DNA of 38,057 bases from positions 69,643-107,699 of the forward strand of contig NZ_ATYR01000021.1 in the NCBI RefSeq assembly GCF_000427785.1. Reading direction: 5' to 3'. Position numbers and translations under genes: made by a program. Positions 8,111-15,924 of this stretch are shown here, one piece after another (within the stretch, counting starts at the first letter, position 1; each line of letters starts with the position of its first letter). The notes beneath the pieces were generated by a model. That model worked only from the letters and a program-made list of their open reading frames with translations. It was not told the origin of the DNA and ran no database searches. This DNA comes from Massilia alkalitolerans DSM 17462. Its GTDB lineage: Bacteria > Pseudomonadota > Gammaproteobacteria > Burkholderiales > Burkholderiaceae_D.

Positions 8111-9078
8111 ACATGCTCCTGCCGGGCCGTGCCCTGGCCGGTGACGTGGCGCAGCGCGGCATCCCAGTCGCTGCTGAAGCGGCCGATCGAAAAGCGGTCG
8201 CGTGCGGTACGGCGGGCGCCTTCGCCGAGGTGACGGGCCAGTCCCGGATCGTCGAGCAGGGCCTGCATGTGCCCGAGCAGCGGCTCCAGCGAGGTCGCCG
8301 TGTAGCCTGACACGCCGTTCTCGATGACGGTGGCCATTTCGGCGGTGGCGAAGCTGACTACCGGGAGGCCGGCCATCATGGCCTCGATGACGCCCAGGCC
8401 CAGGCTCGAATAGCGGATCGGGCTGAACAGAAAGCGGTAGCGCGCCATGAAGGCGGGCAGCTGGGCATGCTCGATCTCGCCGAGCCCGCCGAGTTCCTGT
8501 GCGGCCATGCCGACCAGGTCGAGCGGCACCGTCCGGCGCGCCTGCAGGAACAGGTCGGGCCCCATGCGCCGGCCGCGCCGTGCCAGGTGGTTGGTGACCA
8601 CCAGGCCGCGGGCCAGCTCGCCGCTGTAGTGCAGCTCGTGCGGCGCCGGCACGCCATGCTCGATCACGCGCACGGGCGCGCGCCCGCTGTCCCACATGAG
8701 GGCGTTGAACGGAGTGACGTGCACCAGCAGCACGCCCGGATCGTCGACCGGATGGCGTGTGTTGGTGGGGTGGGCCAGGGGCGGATCGTGTTCGAGGTAG
8801 ATGCGCGGCAGCGCCCGCTGTGCCGGCGCCAGGTACTCGTACTGGTCTTTCTCCCACTGGTGGTCGTCCTGGAACAGGATGCAGTCGAATTCGTGGTGGC
8901 GCGCGTGCTCGACCGGCATGTCATGCACGTTGTCGCGCCAGGGCATGCTGCCGCAACGGCCGCCATAGCCGGGTGGGCAGCCCGGCTTGGACAGGACGTG
9001 GAAATCGTGCGGCGCGTGCGAGAGGTAGTGCAGGTAACTGCCGTGGGTGTGCCAGGTGAGAACCTTCAGTCTGCGCAT
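8107..9078 (-). CDS. Glycosyltransferase, GT4-like, short form
   Basis: A 323-aa protein starting at MRRLKVLTWHTHG. The C-terminal half is a recognisable group 1 transferase domain: IRYSSLGLGVIEAMMAGLPVV holds the E-x7-E-like region, and it ends with a helix around FSIGRFSSDWDAAL. The N-terminal half is less typical and rich in His and Trp (HDFHVLSK, DDHQWEKDQYEYL). It is shorter than a usual GT4 (about 370 aa or more). It is 7 bases downstream of the GT2 gene and coupled to the next GT4 gene. Likely a cytoplasmic sugar transferase in the same glycan pathway. Confidence 0.8.
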   Translation of the reverse strand: MRRLKVLTWHTHGSYLHYLSHAPHDFHVLSKPGCPPGYGGRCGSMPWRDNVHDMPVEHARHHEFDCILFQDDHQWEKDQYEYLAPAQRALPRIYLEHDPPLAHPTNTRHPVDDPGVLLVHVTPFNALMWDSGRAPVRVIEHGVPAPHELHYSGELARGLVVTNHLARRGRRMGPDLFLQARRTVPLDLVGMAAQELGGLGEIEHAQLPAFMARYRFLFSPIRYSSLGLGVIEAMMAGLPVVSFATAEMATVIENGVSGYTATSLEPLLGHMQALLDDPGLARHLGEGARRTARDRFSIGRFSSDWDAALRHVTGQGTARQEHV

Positions 9079-9085
9079 GGCGGCC

Positions 9086-10075
9086 TCAGGCGAAACGGAC
9101 GCGGTAGCGCACCGCGCCGGCCAGGCGCCAGAACACGGCCAGCGGCGGCAGCAGCGCCGAGGTGATGACGATGTCGGCCACGTGCGCCGGCGTGTGCGCG
9201 ACGCCGCGCAGCCGGTGCGCACACAGGCGGCCGGTGAGCAGCAGCCATCCTGCGAAGGCCAGGCCGGCCAGCAGCGGCAGGCCGGCCAGCAGCCCGGCCA
9301 GGGCGAGCAGCAGCACGCCGACGATCGCGTAGTGGTCCCAGCGCGGGCGCGCCTCGACTTTCTGGCGGTACAGGGCCGGATGCTTCTTGTAGAGCAGGGC
9401 GTCGAACACCGCATGGCGGATCTGCAGCAGGCTCGCGCCCCAGGGCGCGGGGCGGACCGGGTGGACTACCAGGGCGCGCGGCGCCCGCACGATGCTCACG
9501 CCGTGTTCCAGCAGCCGGAAATACATGTCCGCATCGCTGCCGCGCGGCACACTGAAGCGCTCGTCGAAGCCGTCGAGCCGCTCGAGCGCGGTCTTGCGGA
9601 AGAAGCAGCTGGCGCTGGTGAAGTCGGCGGCCTCGTGCCCGTGGGCACTGCGCTGGTATTCGGTGGGACGGGCCGGGACCGGGGTCTGGATGCGCCCGCA
9701 GACCACGTCGGCCTTGTCGCGGAAGGCGGCCAGGCCCTCGGCCAGCCAGCCCGGTTCCGGCACCGCGTCGTCGGTCGTGAAGGCAACGATGGGCGCGCGC
9801 GCGGCGCGCCAGCCGCGGTTGCGGCTCGATGCCGGCCCGACCGGCCCCGGGTTGGCGACGTAGGACAGGCGCGGGCCGCGCTCGAGCGTGCGGGTGCGCC
9901 AGCCGGCGACCAGGTGCAGGGTGTTGTGGTTGGGCTCATCGTCGACGACGATGATTTCGACCTGGTGCGGATCGAACTGCTGGCGCATCAGCGCGTCCAG
10001 GCAGCGGTCGAGCAGGTCCATGCGGCCACAGGCGGGCACCACCACCGAAACCGCGAGCGTTGCGTCTTCCGTCAT
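9086..10075 (-). CDS. Glycosyltransferase family 2, membrane-anchored
   Basis: A 329-aa GT-A enzyme. The nucleotide-binding start is VSVVVPACGRMDLLDRCLDA, the first acidic motif is IIVVDDE, the DxD-like element is FTTDDAVPEPGW, and the acceptor region contains RGSDADMYFRLLEHG. The C-terminal part has hydrophobic segments (around YAIVGVLLLALAGLLAGLPL and a second further on), so it is probably anchored in the inner membrane. The start at 10075 is chosen because GGAG lies 8 bases upstream and the motif starts about 9 residues in. It is the first gene of the minus-strand glycan cluster. Confidence 0.86.
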   Translation of the reverse strand: MTEDATLAVSVVVPACGRMDLLDRCLDALMRQQFDPHQVEIIVVDDEPNHNTLHLVAGWRTRTLERGPRLSYVANPGPVGPASSRNRGWRAARAPIVAFTTDDAVPEPGWLAEGLAAFRDKADVVCGRIQTPVPARPTEYQRSAHGHEAADFTSASCFFRKTALERLDGFDERFSVPRGSDADMYFRLLEHGVSIVRAPRALVVHPVRPAPWGASLLQIRHAVFDALLYKKHPALYRQKVEARPRWDHYAIVGVLLLALAGLLAGLPLLAGLAFAGWLLLTGRLCAHRLRGVAHTPAHVADIVITSALLPPLAVFWRLAGAVRYRVRFA

Positions 10076-10242
10076 GATTCGTCTCCGCATACGTTCCATA
10101 CACGTGCGCCGCCACCGCGACATGCGGACAACGGAACGTGTTGAGTGCGGTTGGAGTCGAGCGGGAACGGACGGGTTCCGTCAGGATCTTGCGGCTTGGA
10201 GGTGCATCAATGTTCGGCCCGGATGGGATCAGCGGAGCGGAA

Positions 10243-10261
10243 GGGGCGGCAGGGCCGCCCC
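10243..10261. other. GC-rich hairpin after the hydrophilic-protein operon
   Basis: GGGGCGGC (10243-10250) pairs with GCCGCCCC (10254-10261) around a 3-nt loop, 11 bases beyond the stop of the 105-aa gene on the minus strand. There is no T-tract. It may stabilise the mRNA end or act as a weak terminator. The remaining bases 10076-10242 show no gene; the glycan-cluster promoter should lie there but no clear -35/-10 pair is visible. Confidence 0.4.
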
Positions 10262-10271
10262 CGATGGTGGC

Positions 10272-10589
10272 TTACTGGCGCGAAAAACCGGTGTCGTCGT
10301 CCATCTTGCGGTCGCCCGCCAGGCGGTTCGCACCGGCCGGGCTCTTGGGCAGGCCGCCGGCGACGTCGTTCGACTCGTGCACCGGGTTCTTTTCCGCCTT
10401 CACGCTCTGGCCCGGCTTCCAGCCCTCGTCCTCGGTGCGCGGGCCGCTGTTGCCCGGGCTGCGCGGCAGGCCGCCGGTAACGTCGTTCGACTTGTGCGGC
10501 TCGGCCTTGCCTTCGCTGCCCGCCGGTCCGGTTTGCGAACCGTTGCGGTCGGTGCTCGATTGCCGGTTCTGGTCGTTTTGCTGGTTCAT
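10272..10589 (-). CDS. Hydrophilic, probably disordered protein with internal repeat (105 aa)
   Basis: Almost without hydrophobic residues and rich in Asn, Gln, Ser, Gly, Asp and Lys, so it should be intrinsically disordered and soluble. It contains two copies of the motif SNDVxGGLPxSP (residues 34-45 and 73-84), each preceded by a Lys-Ala-Glu-rich spacer. An AAGGAG ribosome site lies 7 bases before the ATG. It overlaps the upstream gene by ATGA (10586-10589), so the two are translationally coupled. No family recognised; the composition recalls desiccation or general-stress proteins, and the KGG-repeat gene nearby supports that idea only by association. Confidence 0.75.
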   Translation of the reverse strand: MNQQNDQNRQSSTDRNGSQTGPAGSEGKAEPHKSNDVTGGLPRSPGNSGPRTEDEGWKPGQSVKAEKNPVHESNDVAGGLPKSPAGANRLAGDRKMDDDTGFSRQ

Positions 10590-11263
10590 TCCTTGCTCCT
10601 TTGCTGGTTCACGGGATGCGGCCCGACCGCCATGCCGGTGCCTTCGACCTTGCCCGCCGCGCTTTGCCGGTTGCCGTAGCCGACTTCGGCGCTCGTGCCC
10701 TGGGACTGATAGGTGCCGGGCGCCACGCCGTGGTGGCGTCCGAGCGAGCCGCCCTGCAGTTCCGGCTGGGCCGGATCATGGGGGTTCATCGCATGCGCGT
10801 CCTGGCTATGGCCCTGCTGGTTGGCGGGATGGGCGCGCAGGTCGGTGCCGGAATGCTTGTCGCGGTGGCCAACCGGCTGTTCCAGCAGGCCCCAGGCCTG
10901 TGAATGCTGCTCCATCTGGCGCTGGTGGCTGTCGGTGATGCCCTGTTGCGGGCCCGAGCCGCCGGTCTGCTGGCTCTGCATCGAGCCGCCCGGCAGGTCG
11001 TCGGGGACGGCGCCCGGCAGGGTGGTCTCGTAGTCGGCGCGGCCACCGTCTTCGGCGGCCACTTCCTGCTGGTCCATGTGCGACGGATCCTGGTCAGGAT
11101 GCATTTCGTTCTCGCCGCGGATGGTCCCCTGCTGGCTAGGACCCTGCGGATAGGTATGGTCCAAGGGGCCGCTGGTGGTATTGCCCTTGGCGCCGGGTGT
11201 CCATTTTTCGTTCGCGCCGTTATTGGTCTGGTTATTGACCTCGCTACGTTGGTTCGCGTCCAT
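10586..11263 (-). CDS. Hydrophilic, Gln/His/Gly-rich, probably disordered protein (225 aa)
   Basis: Starts at MDANQRSEV with ribosome site AAAGGAG 5 bases upstream. The frame is open for 25 more codons upstream but lacks a good ribosome site there. The product is rich in Gln, Gly, His, Pro and Asp, has no membrane segment, no signal peptide and no cysteine, and is probably disordered and heat-soluble. Loose repeats of the type HPDQDPSHMDQQ, HSQAWG, HPANQQGHSQDAHAMNPHD occur through it; the many histidines could bind metal, which is speculation. It is the first gene of a two-gene operon with the 105-aa protein. No family recognised. Confidence 0.72.
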   Translation of the reverse strand: MDANQRSEVNNQTNNGANEKWTPGAKGNTTSGPLDHTYPQGPSQQGTIRGENEMHPDQDPSHMDQQEVAAEDGGRADYETTLPGAVPDDLPGGSMQSQQTGGSGPQQGITDSHQRQMEQHSQAWGLLEQPVGHRDKHSGTDLRAHPANQQGHSQDAHAMNPHDPAQPELQGGSLGRHHGVAPGTYQSQGTSAEVGYGNRQSAAGKVEGTGMAVGPHPVNQQRSKE

Positions 11264-11341
11264 ATCGACTCCTTTCGCTGTGTCGGTGCGGCGCATGCAC
11301 GCCGTCTTGTATCGCCATGATGCGCGCTTTGACTCCAATAC

Positions 11342-11370
11342 AGTATAGGAAGGGGTAGGGGGGCTGTGTA
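11342..11370 (-). promoter_or_regulatory. Possible stress-type promoter of the hydrophilic-protein operon
   Basis: On the minus strand TATACT (11347-11342), within CCTATACTG, resembles a sigma-S -10 element (CTATACT). It is preceded after 17 bases by TACACA (4 of 6 matches to a -35). The predicted start is about 70 bases before the ATG. A similar CTATACC (11466-11472, plus strand) lies upstream of the KGG gene. This 329-base divergent region (11264-11592) contains no gene. Confidence 0.35.
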
Positions 11371-11592
11371 GGACGGATACTGAAGGGCTTGTTGACTACT
11401 GGAAGTACACTTTCGCAGATGCATTTTCTGTCGCGTGAATTCCTACAAAGTCATCTGAAAGCGTCCTATACCAGCATTCATCAGTGCTACCTAAGATGAT
11501 TTCGCCGGTCACTCATCGGGCTTCGAGTTTGCCCGGCAACAGCCTGCCGCAGGACGCGGCGGTTCATAAAGCGTACAAGGGAGAAGATCATC

Positions 11593-11904
11593 ATGGCCTC
11601 AAGCAATCAAGCTAACAAGCAAGGCAGCAATCAGGGCGGCAACAGCCAGAGCAGCGGCACCCGCAACCGCGGTTTCGCTTCGATGGATCCGGCCCGCCAG
11701 CGCGAAATCGCCAGCCAGGGCGGCAAGGCCGCCCACGCCAAGGGGACGGCCCACGAGTTCACCTCGGAAGAAGCCCGCCGTGCCGGCAGCATGAGCCACG
11801 GCAACCGTCAGTCGGCCAATGCCGGCTCGGGTGGCCCGTCGCGTGCAGCCTCCGCAAAAGGCGGCCGCAACTCGCAGGGCGGCGGCCGCGGCTCGAAGGA
11901 GTAA
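11593..11904 (+). CDS. KGG-repeat stress protein (Con-10/YciG type)
   Basis: A 103-aa hydrophilic protein with the stress-induced KGG repeat: RGFASMDPARQREIASQGGKAAHAKG (split here as RGFASMDPARQREIASQGG, 26-44, then KAAHAKG, 45-51) followed by a second half-repeat FTSEEARRAGSMSHGN. Flanks are low-complexity Ser, Gly, Asn and Gln. Family members (YciG, GsiB-like, fungal Con-10) accumulate under general stress, often under RpoS or its analogues; their molecular role is unclear. Ribosome site AAGGGAG (11577-11583) is 9 bases before the ATG. It is divergent from the operon encoding two other disordered proteins and ends with its own terminator. Confidence 0.9.
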   Translation: MASSNQANKQGSNQGGNSQSSGTRNRGFASMDPARQREIASQGGKAAHAKGTAHEFTSEEARRAGSMSHGNRQSANAGSGGPSRAASAKGGRNSQGGGRGSKE

Positions 11905-11930
11905 GAGCCAGAGGCTCGTACGAAGTCACA

Positions 11931-11949
11931 GCTTCTGCGTAGCAGAAGC
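11931..11949 (+). other. Hairpin after the KGG gene
   Basis: GCTTCTG (11931-11937) pairs with CAGAAGC (11943-11949) around CGTAG. It lies between the KGG stop codon and the terminator and has no T-tract of its own; a possible 3' mRNA-stabilising element. Confidence 0.45.
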
Positions 11950-11966
11950 CAGTGGCAGAACCGACA

Positions 11967-11995
11967 CGGGGAGCGCGAGCTCCCCGTTTTGTTTG
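11967..11995 (+). terminator. Rho-independent terminator of the KGG gene
   Basis: CGGGGAGC (11967-11974), GCGA tetraloop, GCTCCCCG (11979-11986), then TTTTGTTTG. The GNRA loop and 8-bp GC stem make it very stable. Confidence 0.93.
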
Positions 11996-12061
11996 TGACA
12001 CGGCAATGGGATGCGGTAGAATCGCTGCGCCTTTTTCAACCTTTTCCCTAGGAATATCGTC

Positions 12062-12466
12062 GTGAAACCTGCGGTAATTCGTCAAGTCAAGAGCATGGCC
12101 ATGTCCTGCGATCGCGTCGGCAACCTGTTGCTGGTCAAATTTGCCTGCAAGGGCGCCAGCGACGTCCAGCTCTATGTGCCGGCAAGCATCGTGTTCTGGC
12201 TGCTCAAGCACCTGCCGGTCAATCGTGACCCGAACCTGGTGCCGCCGCCGCCCTGCGCGCCGGTGAGCCAGCAGGACTGGGACCATCCCTACACTCCGCG
12301 CGCCGAGTTCGTGCAGTGCAAGGAATTGCCCGGCACGCTGCGCATGAACTTCGCGTCGAACGCCAAGGAAGACCTGACCGTGGTGCTGGACCGCAGCAAT
12401 GTCGAACTGATGCGCCAGATCATGCTGATGTACAGCAAGGACCTGATCGACCTGGACGCGCAGTAA
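12062..12466 (+). CDS. Hypothetical protein (134 aa)
   Basis: A cytoplasmic-looking protein with a GTG start; TAGGAA lies about 8 bases upstream. It has a mixed alpha/beta composition: an N-terminal strand pattern (GNLLLVKFACKG, VQLYVPASIVFWLLKHL), a proline-rich linker (LVPPPPCAPVS) in the middle and a C-terminal helix (NVELMRQIMLMYSKDL). Three cysteines are in the first 100 residues. No signal peptide or membrane segment. I do not recognise the family. Coding is well supported by the codon pattern and compact placement. Confidence 0.75.
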   Translation: MKPAVIRQVKSMAMSCDRVGNLLLVKFACKGASDVQLYVPASIVFWLLKHLPVNRDPNLVPPPPCAPVSQQDWDHPYTPRAEFVQCKELPGTLRMNFASNAKEDLTVVLDRSNVELMRQIMLMYSKDLIDLDAQ

Positions 12467-12618
12467 TCGCGCTACGGTAGACCACCGGCGCAGCCGGGCA
12501 GGGCACGGCAGCGCCGGGCCTCGTCCGCTCGCCTCACGTGGCGCATCGCTGCACGCATTCCTGCACGCATCTGTGCAGTATCATGCGTTTCTCTTGAACC
12601 GACAAAGAAGGATTCGCC

Positions 12619-13740
12619 ATGCCCATCAAAATCAGCCAGGCCTTCGACTCCGGCGCCATCGAGGTCGTGCGCGCCGACGGCCCCAAGGCAATCGACCTGA
12701 ACCTGCGCGCGGATTCGCACGCCGACATCCACCAGTGGTTCCACTTCCGCCTGCAGGGCGCGCGCGGCCAGGCCTGCGCGATCCGCTTCCTGAACGCCGG
12801 CCAGGCTACCTACCCGAAGGGCTTCGAGGACTACCAGGTCGCCGCCAGCTACGACACCGAGAACTGGTTCCGCGTGCCGACCAGTTTCGATGGCCAGGTG
12901 ATGACGATCAACCACACGCCGGAACTCGACAGCATCTACTACGCCTACTTCGAGCCCTACACCTGGGAGCGCCACCTGCGCCTGCTGGGCGAAGTGGCCG
13001 AGAACCCGATCGCGCGGGTGCACGACATCGGCACCACGATCGACGGCCGCGACATGAACCTGGTCGTGATCGGCAACCCGCAGGCGGAAAAGAAGATCTG
13101 GGTGATTGCGCGCCAGCATCCGGGCGAGACCATGGCCGAATGGTTCGTGGAAGGCATGATGGATGCGCTGCTGGACAACGCCAACCCGGTGTCGCGCAAG
13201 CTCCTGCAGCGCGCCGTGTTCTATATCGTGCCGAACATGAACCCGGACGGCTCGGTACGCGGCAACCTGCGCACCAATGCGGCCGGCGCCAACCTCAATC
13301 GCGAATGGATGACGCCTTCGCTGGAGCGCAGCCCGGAAGTGCTGTGCGTGAAGAACAAGATCCACGAAACAGGCGTCGACATGTTCTTCGACATCCACGG
13401 CGACGAGGCGCTGCCGTACAACTTCGTGGCGGGCAGCGAGATGCTGTCCGACTTCACCCCGGAGCGCCTGGACGAGCAGAATGCCTTCATCGGGCGCTAC
13501 ATGGCGGCCAGCCCGGACTTCCAGAACGTCTACGGCTACGCGGCCAGCAAGTACAACGAAGAACTGCTGACCCTGGCGTCGAAATACATCGGCCACACCT
13601 TCAAGTGCCTGTCGCTGACCCTGGAAATGCCCTTCAAGGACAACGCCAACCTGCCGGATCCGCACACCGGCTGGAACGGCGCGCGCAGTGCGGCGCTGGG
13701 CGCGGCGATTCTGACGCCGATCCTGCAGACGCTGGACTGA
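12619..13740 (+). CDS. M14 zinc carboxypeptidase, cytosolic carboxypeptidase-like
   Basis: A 373-aa protein. Residues about 1-110 form the beta-rich N-terminal domain that precedes the catalytic domain in cytosolic carboxypeptidases. The M14 domain follows: the first zinc motif is HPGE (H167, E170), the substrate Arg/Asn region is NMNPDG...NLNREW, the third zinc ligand is in DIHGDE (H260), and the catalytic glutamate is in LTLEMPF (E336). The family removes C-terminal residues from peptides or proteins, including glutamates in eukaryotic members; bacterial substrates are unknown. There is no signal peptide, so it acts in the cytoplasm. It is the first gene of an operon with a CYTH protein 9 bases downstream and a serine hydrolase. 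Confidence 0.9.
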   Translation: MPIKISQAFDSGAIEVVRADGPKAIDLNLRADSHADIHQWFHFRLQGARGQACAIRFLNAGQATYPKGFEDYQVAASYDTENWFRVPTSFDGQVMTINHTPELDSIYYAYFEPYTWERHLRLLGEVAENPIARVHDIGTTIDGRDMNLVVIGNPQAEKKIWVIARQHPGETMAEWFVEGMMDALLDNANPVSRKLLQRAVFYIVPNMNPDGSVRGNLRTNAAGANLNREWMTPSLERSPEVLCVKNKIHETGVDMFFDIHGDEALPYNFVAGSEMLSDFTPERLDEQNAFIGRYMAASPDFQNVYGYAASKYNEELLTLASKYIGHTFKCLSLTLEMPFKDNANLPDPHTGWNGARSAALGAAILTPILQTLD

Positions 13741-13749
13741 AGGCAGGCC

Positions 13750-14223
13750 ATGGGCGTCGAGATCGAACGCAAGTTCCTGCTCAGCGGCGATGGCTGGCGC
13801 CAGCTCGGGGAGCCCGTGCTGCTGCGCCAGGGCTACCTGTGCTCCGACCCGGAGCGCACGGTGCGCGTGCGCATCGAGGGCGAGAAAGGAGCACTCACCA
13901 TCAAGAGCAAGGGCAGCGGCGTGCGCCGCGGCGAGTGGGAATATCCGATTCCCCTGCCTGAGGCGCAGGAGCTGCTCGACACCCTGTGCGAGCGCCCGCT
14001 CGTCGAAAAATACCGGCGCCGCATCGAGCACGCCGGCTTCACCTGGGAAGTCGACGAATTCCTGGGCGAGAACGCCGGCCTGGTGGTGGCCGAGATCGAG
14101 CTGCCCTCCGAGGACACGGTGTTCGACAGGCCCGACTGGATCGGCCAGGAGGTCAGCGGCGACAAGCGCTACTACAACTCCAGCCTGATCCGTTTTCCAT
14201 ATTCTCAGTGGACCGATTCATGA
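13750..14223 (+). CDS. CYTH-domain triphosphate phosphatase
   Basis: A 157-aa single-domain CYTH protein. It opens with the signature ExExK (E4, E6, K8 in GVEIERKF), followed by the arginine/lysine ladder typical of the triphosphate tunnel (TVRVRIEG, LTIKSKG, EKYRRRIE) and the acidic strand AEIELPSED. Short bacterial forms hydrolyse inorganic tripolyphosphate or similar triphosphates in the presence of divalent metal; adenylate cyclase activity is less likely at this length. It begins 9 bases after the carboxypeptidase stop and its stop overlaps the next start (ATGA at 14220-14223), so the three genes form a coupled operon. Confidence 0.9.
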   Translation: MGVEIERKFLLSGDGWRQLGEPVLLRQGYLCSDPERTVRVRIEGEKGALTIKSKGSGVRRGEWEYPIPLPEAQELLDTLCERPLVEKYRRRIEHAGFTWEVDEFLGENAGLVVAEIELPSEDTVFDRPDWIGQEVSGDKRYYNSSLIRFPYSQWTDS

Positions 14224-15383
14224 TTCAGCTTTCACGCCGCGGCCTACTGGCGCTGGGCCTGGCCACGCTGCTGCCGACGCTCGCCGGTTGCGCCGCAACG
14301 GCCAGCACCCCTGCATCCTCGACGTATTTCCCGCCCGCCGGCGAGTGGTCCCGCAAGTCGCCCGCCGAACTCGGCATCGACGCCAAGGCCCTGGCCGCCG
14401 CCGTGCAGTTCGCGCAATCGCGCGAGACCACCCGCGCGGTGGATTTCTCGGACCAGGAAGCCACTTTCGGGACCCGCCTCGGCTCGATGCCGACCGAGCG
14501 CGCCCGCACCAACGGGCTGGTGATCTACAAGGGCTATGTGGTGGCCGAGTTCGGCGACACGCAGTTTGTGGACCCGACCTATTCGGTGGCCAAGAGCATG
14601 CTGGCAACGGTTGCCGGCGTCGCCGTGCGCGACGGACGCATCGCGGTCGACGAAACCGTGGGCAAGCGCGTGGTCGACGGCGGCTATGCCTCGGGCCGCA
14701 ATGCGCAGGTCACCTGGAAGCAGCACCTGCAGCAGGAAACCGAGTGGGAGGGCAGCCTGTGGGGCAAGAACGCCGACTTTGTCGGCAAGGATGCCTTTGG
14801 CGCCGGCGAGCGCAAGGCGCGCGCCCTGCAGGCCCCGGGCAGCTTTTACGAGTACAACGACGTGCGCATCAACCGCTTCGCCTTGTCGCTGCTGCGCGTG
14901 TTCGATCAGTCGGTGCCGCAGGTGTTCAAGCAGCAGGTGATGGACCCGATCGGCGCCTCCAACAGCTGGAAGTGGGTGCCCTACCATAACAGCTATGTCG
15001 AACTGAACGGCAAGCAGGTAGCGTCCGTCAGCGGCGGTACGCGCTGGGGCGGCGGCATGTGGATCAATTCCTGGGACATGGCGCGCTTCGGCTACCTGTG
15101 GCTGCGCGGCGGCGAGTGGCAGGGCAAGCAGGTGCTGCCGGCGTCCTACGTGAAGGAAGCGCTCACGCCAAGCGCGCATGGTCCGGATTACGGCTACCTG
15201 TGGTGGCTGAATACCAAGGGCAAGAACCTGCCGGGCCTGCCGGCGAATGCTTATGCCGCACTGGGCGCGGGCAGCAATACCATCGTCGTGTCGCCCGACC
15301 ACGACCTGGTGATCGTGTGGCGCTGGCATGCCGGCAACCCGGCCGACTTCGCCAGCAAGGTCATCGCCAGCCTGCCGCGTTGA
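14220..15383 (+). CDS. Serine hydrolase of the beta-lactamase/EstB fold, lipoprotein
   Basis: A 387-aa protein. The signal sequence has an SRRGLL twin-arginine-like start and a lipobox LAGC with Cys24, so it is probably a lipid-anchored periplasmic enzyme. The catalytic motif is SVAK (S122, K125). The second motif YND follows in FYEYNDVRIN, as in the class C beta-lactamase-like esterases and the 6-aminohexanoate oligomer hydrolase group. The late motif region is around GAGSNTIVV rather than a clear KTG, which argues for esterase or amidase activity and against true beta-lactamase. The start overlaps the CYTH stop. The frame is open upstream to 13986 but overlaps the CYTH gene and is not used. 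Confidence 0.87.
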   Translation: MIQLSRRGLLALGLATLLPTLAGCAATASTPASSTYFPPAGEWSRKSPAELGIDAKALAAAVQFAQSRETTRAVDFSDQEATFGTRLGSMPTERARTNGLVIYKGYVVAEFGDTQFVDPTYSVAKSMLATVAGVAVRDGRIAVDETVGKRVVDGGYASGRNAQVTWKQHLQQETEWEGSLWGKNADFVGKDAFGAGERKARALQAPGSFYEYNDVRINRFALSLLRVFDQSVPQVFKQQVMDPIGASNSWKWVPYHNSYVELNGKQVASVSGGTRWGGGMWINSWDMARFGYLWLRGGEWQGKQVLPASYVKEALTPSAHGPDYGYLWWLNTKGKNLPGLPANAYAALGAGSNTIVVSPDHDLVIVWRWHAGNPADFASKVIASLPR

Positions 15384-15432
15384 TGCGGCGAGCGCGCTGC
15401 AAGTCCGGCGCGGGCGGCATGGCATCGATGGA

Positions 15433-15917
15433 TCAGTTGCTTCGGTTGGTGAAGGCTGAAAAATTTTCTAGCCAGGAACGCCATCCTTCGCTGAAGCGGG
15501 CGCAATCTCCCGACTCGGGAGGGTGGTCCTGGGCTTTGCAGTAGACCATGGGCGGCAGGTCTGAATCGTCGAAAACGGAGTCCACGATATCTTGAATCAC
15601 GCCATCAACCAGGCTTCCCTGTCTAAAACGGGCGATTGAATAGAGGCGCGACGGCCCTGCCAGAAGTACACGCATCCGGTGTAGGTTTTTTCCAGAGACC
15701 TGGGCCAGTACACCGCGTCGGGCAGGTGATGATTTCCCTTGATGACCAGACTGTCTTTTGGCACCGAAATATAAGGGCATCCCTCTACCTGGGGCCGGCC
15801 TTGTGCCAAGCCATGTTCCGGTAAGGGTGCCGCCTGCCGGGAAGCGCATGCGCCAAGCAGGACGAGGCCGAAGCAGGCGGCCGAGGCCCTGGAAAATCGC
15901 GGCATCATTTTCCCCAT
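15433..15917 (-). pseudogene. Frameshifted small lipoprotein gene
   Basis: Frame 1 from the ATG at 15917 gives a lipoprotein signal (LVLLGAC lipobox) and a mature part through GCPYISVPKDSLVIKG to TYTGCVYFWQG. It then runs into unrelated sequence and stops at 15597. From the same point another frame continues with protein-like sequence (GPSRLYSIARFRQGSLVDG to a TGA at 15433-15435). Adding one G to the GGG run at 15655-15657 joins the two into a 161-aa product with a cysteine pair near the end. It starts 7 bases after the alpha/beta hydrolase stop, so both belong to one transcript. Either a true recent pseudogene or a one-base sequence error. Family not recognised. Confidence 0.6.
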
Positions 15918-15924
15918 GTCGGAC

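Noticed and set aside
8111..8857. Long N-terminal extension of the 459-aa GT4
   Set aside because: It lies within the upstream glycosyltransferase gene in another frame and shows only Pro/Arg/Gly-rich shadow composition.
13986..14219. N-terminal extension of the serine-hydrolase lipoprotein
   Set aside because: It overlaps the CYTH gene in another frame and would bury the lipoprotein signal; the ATGA overlap at 14220 is the better start.
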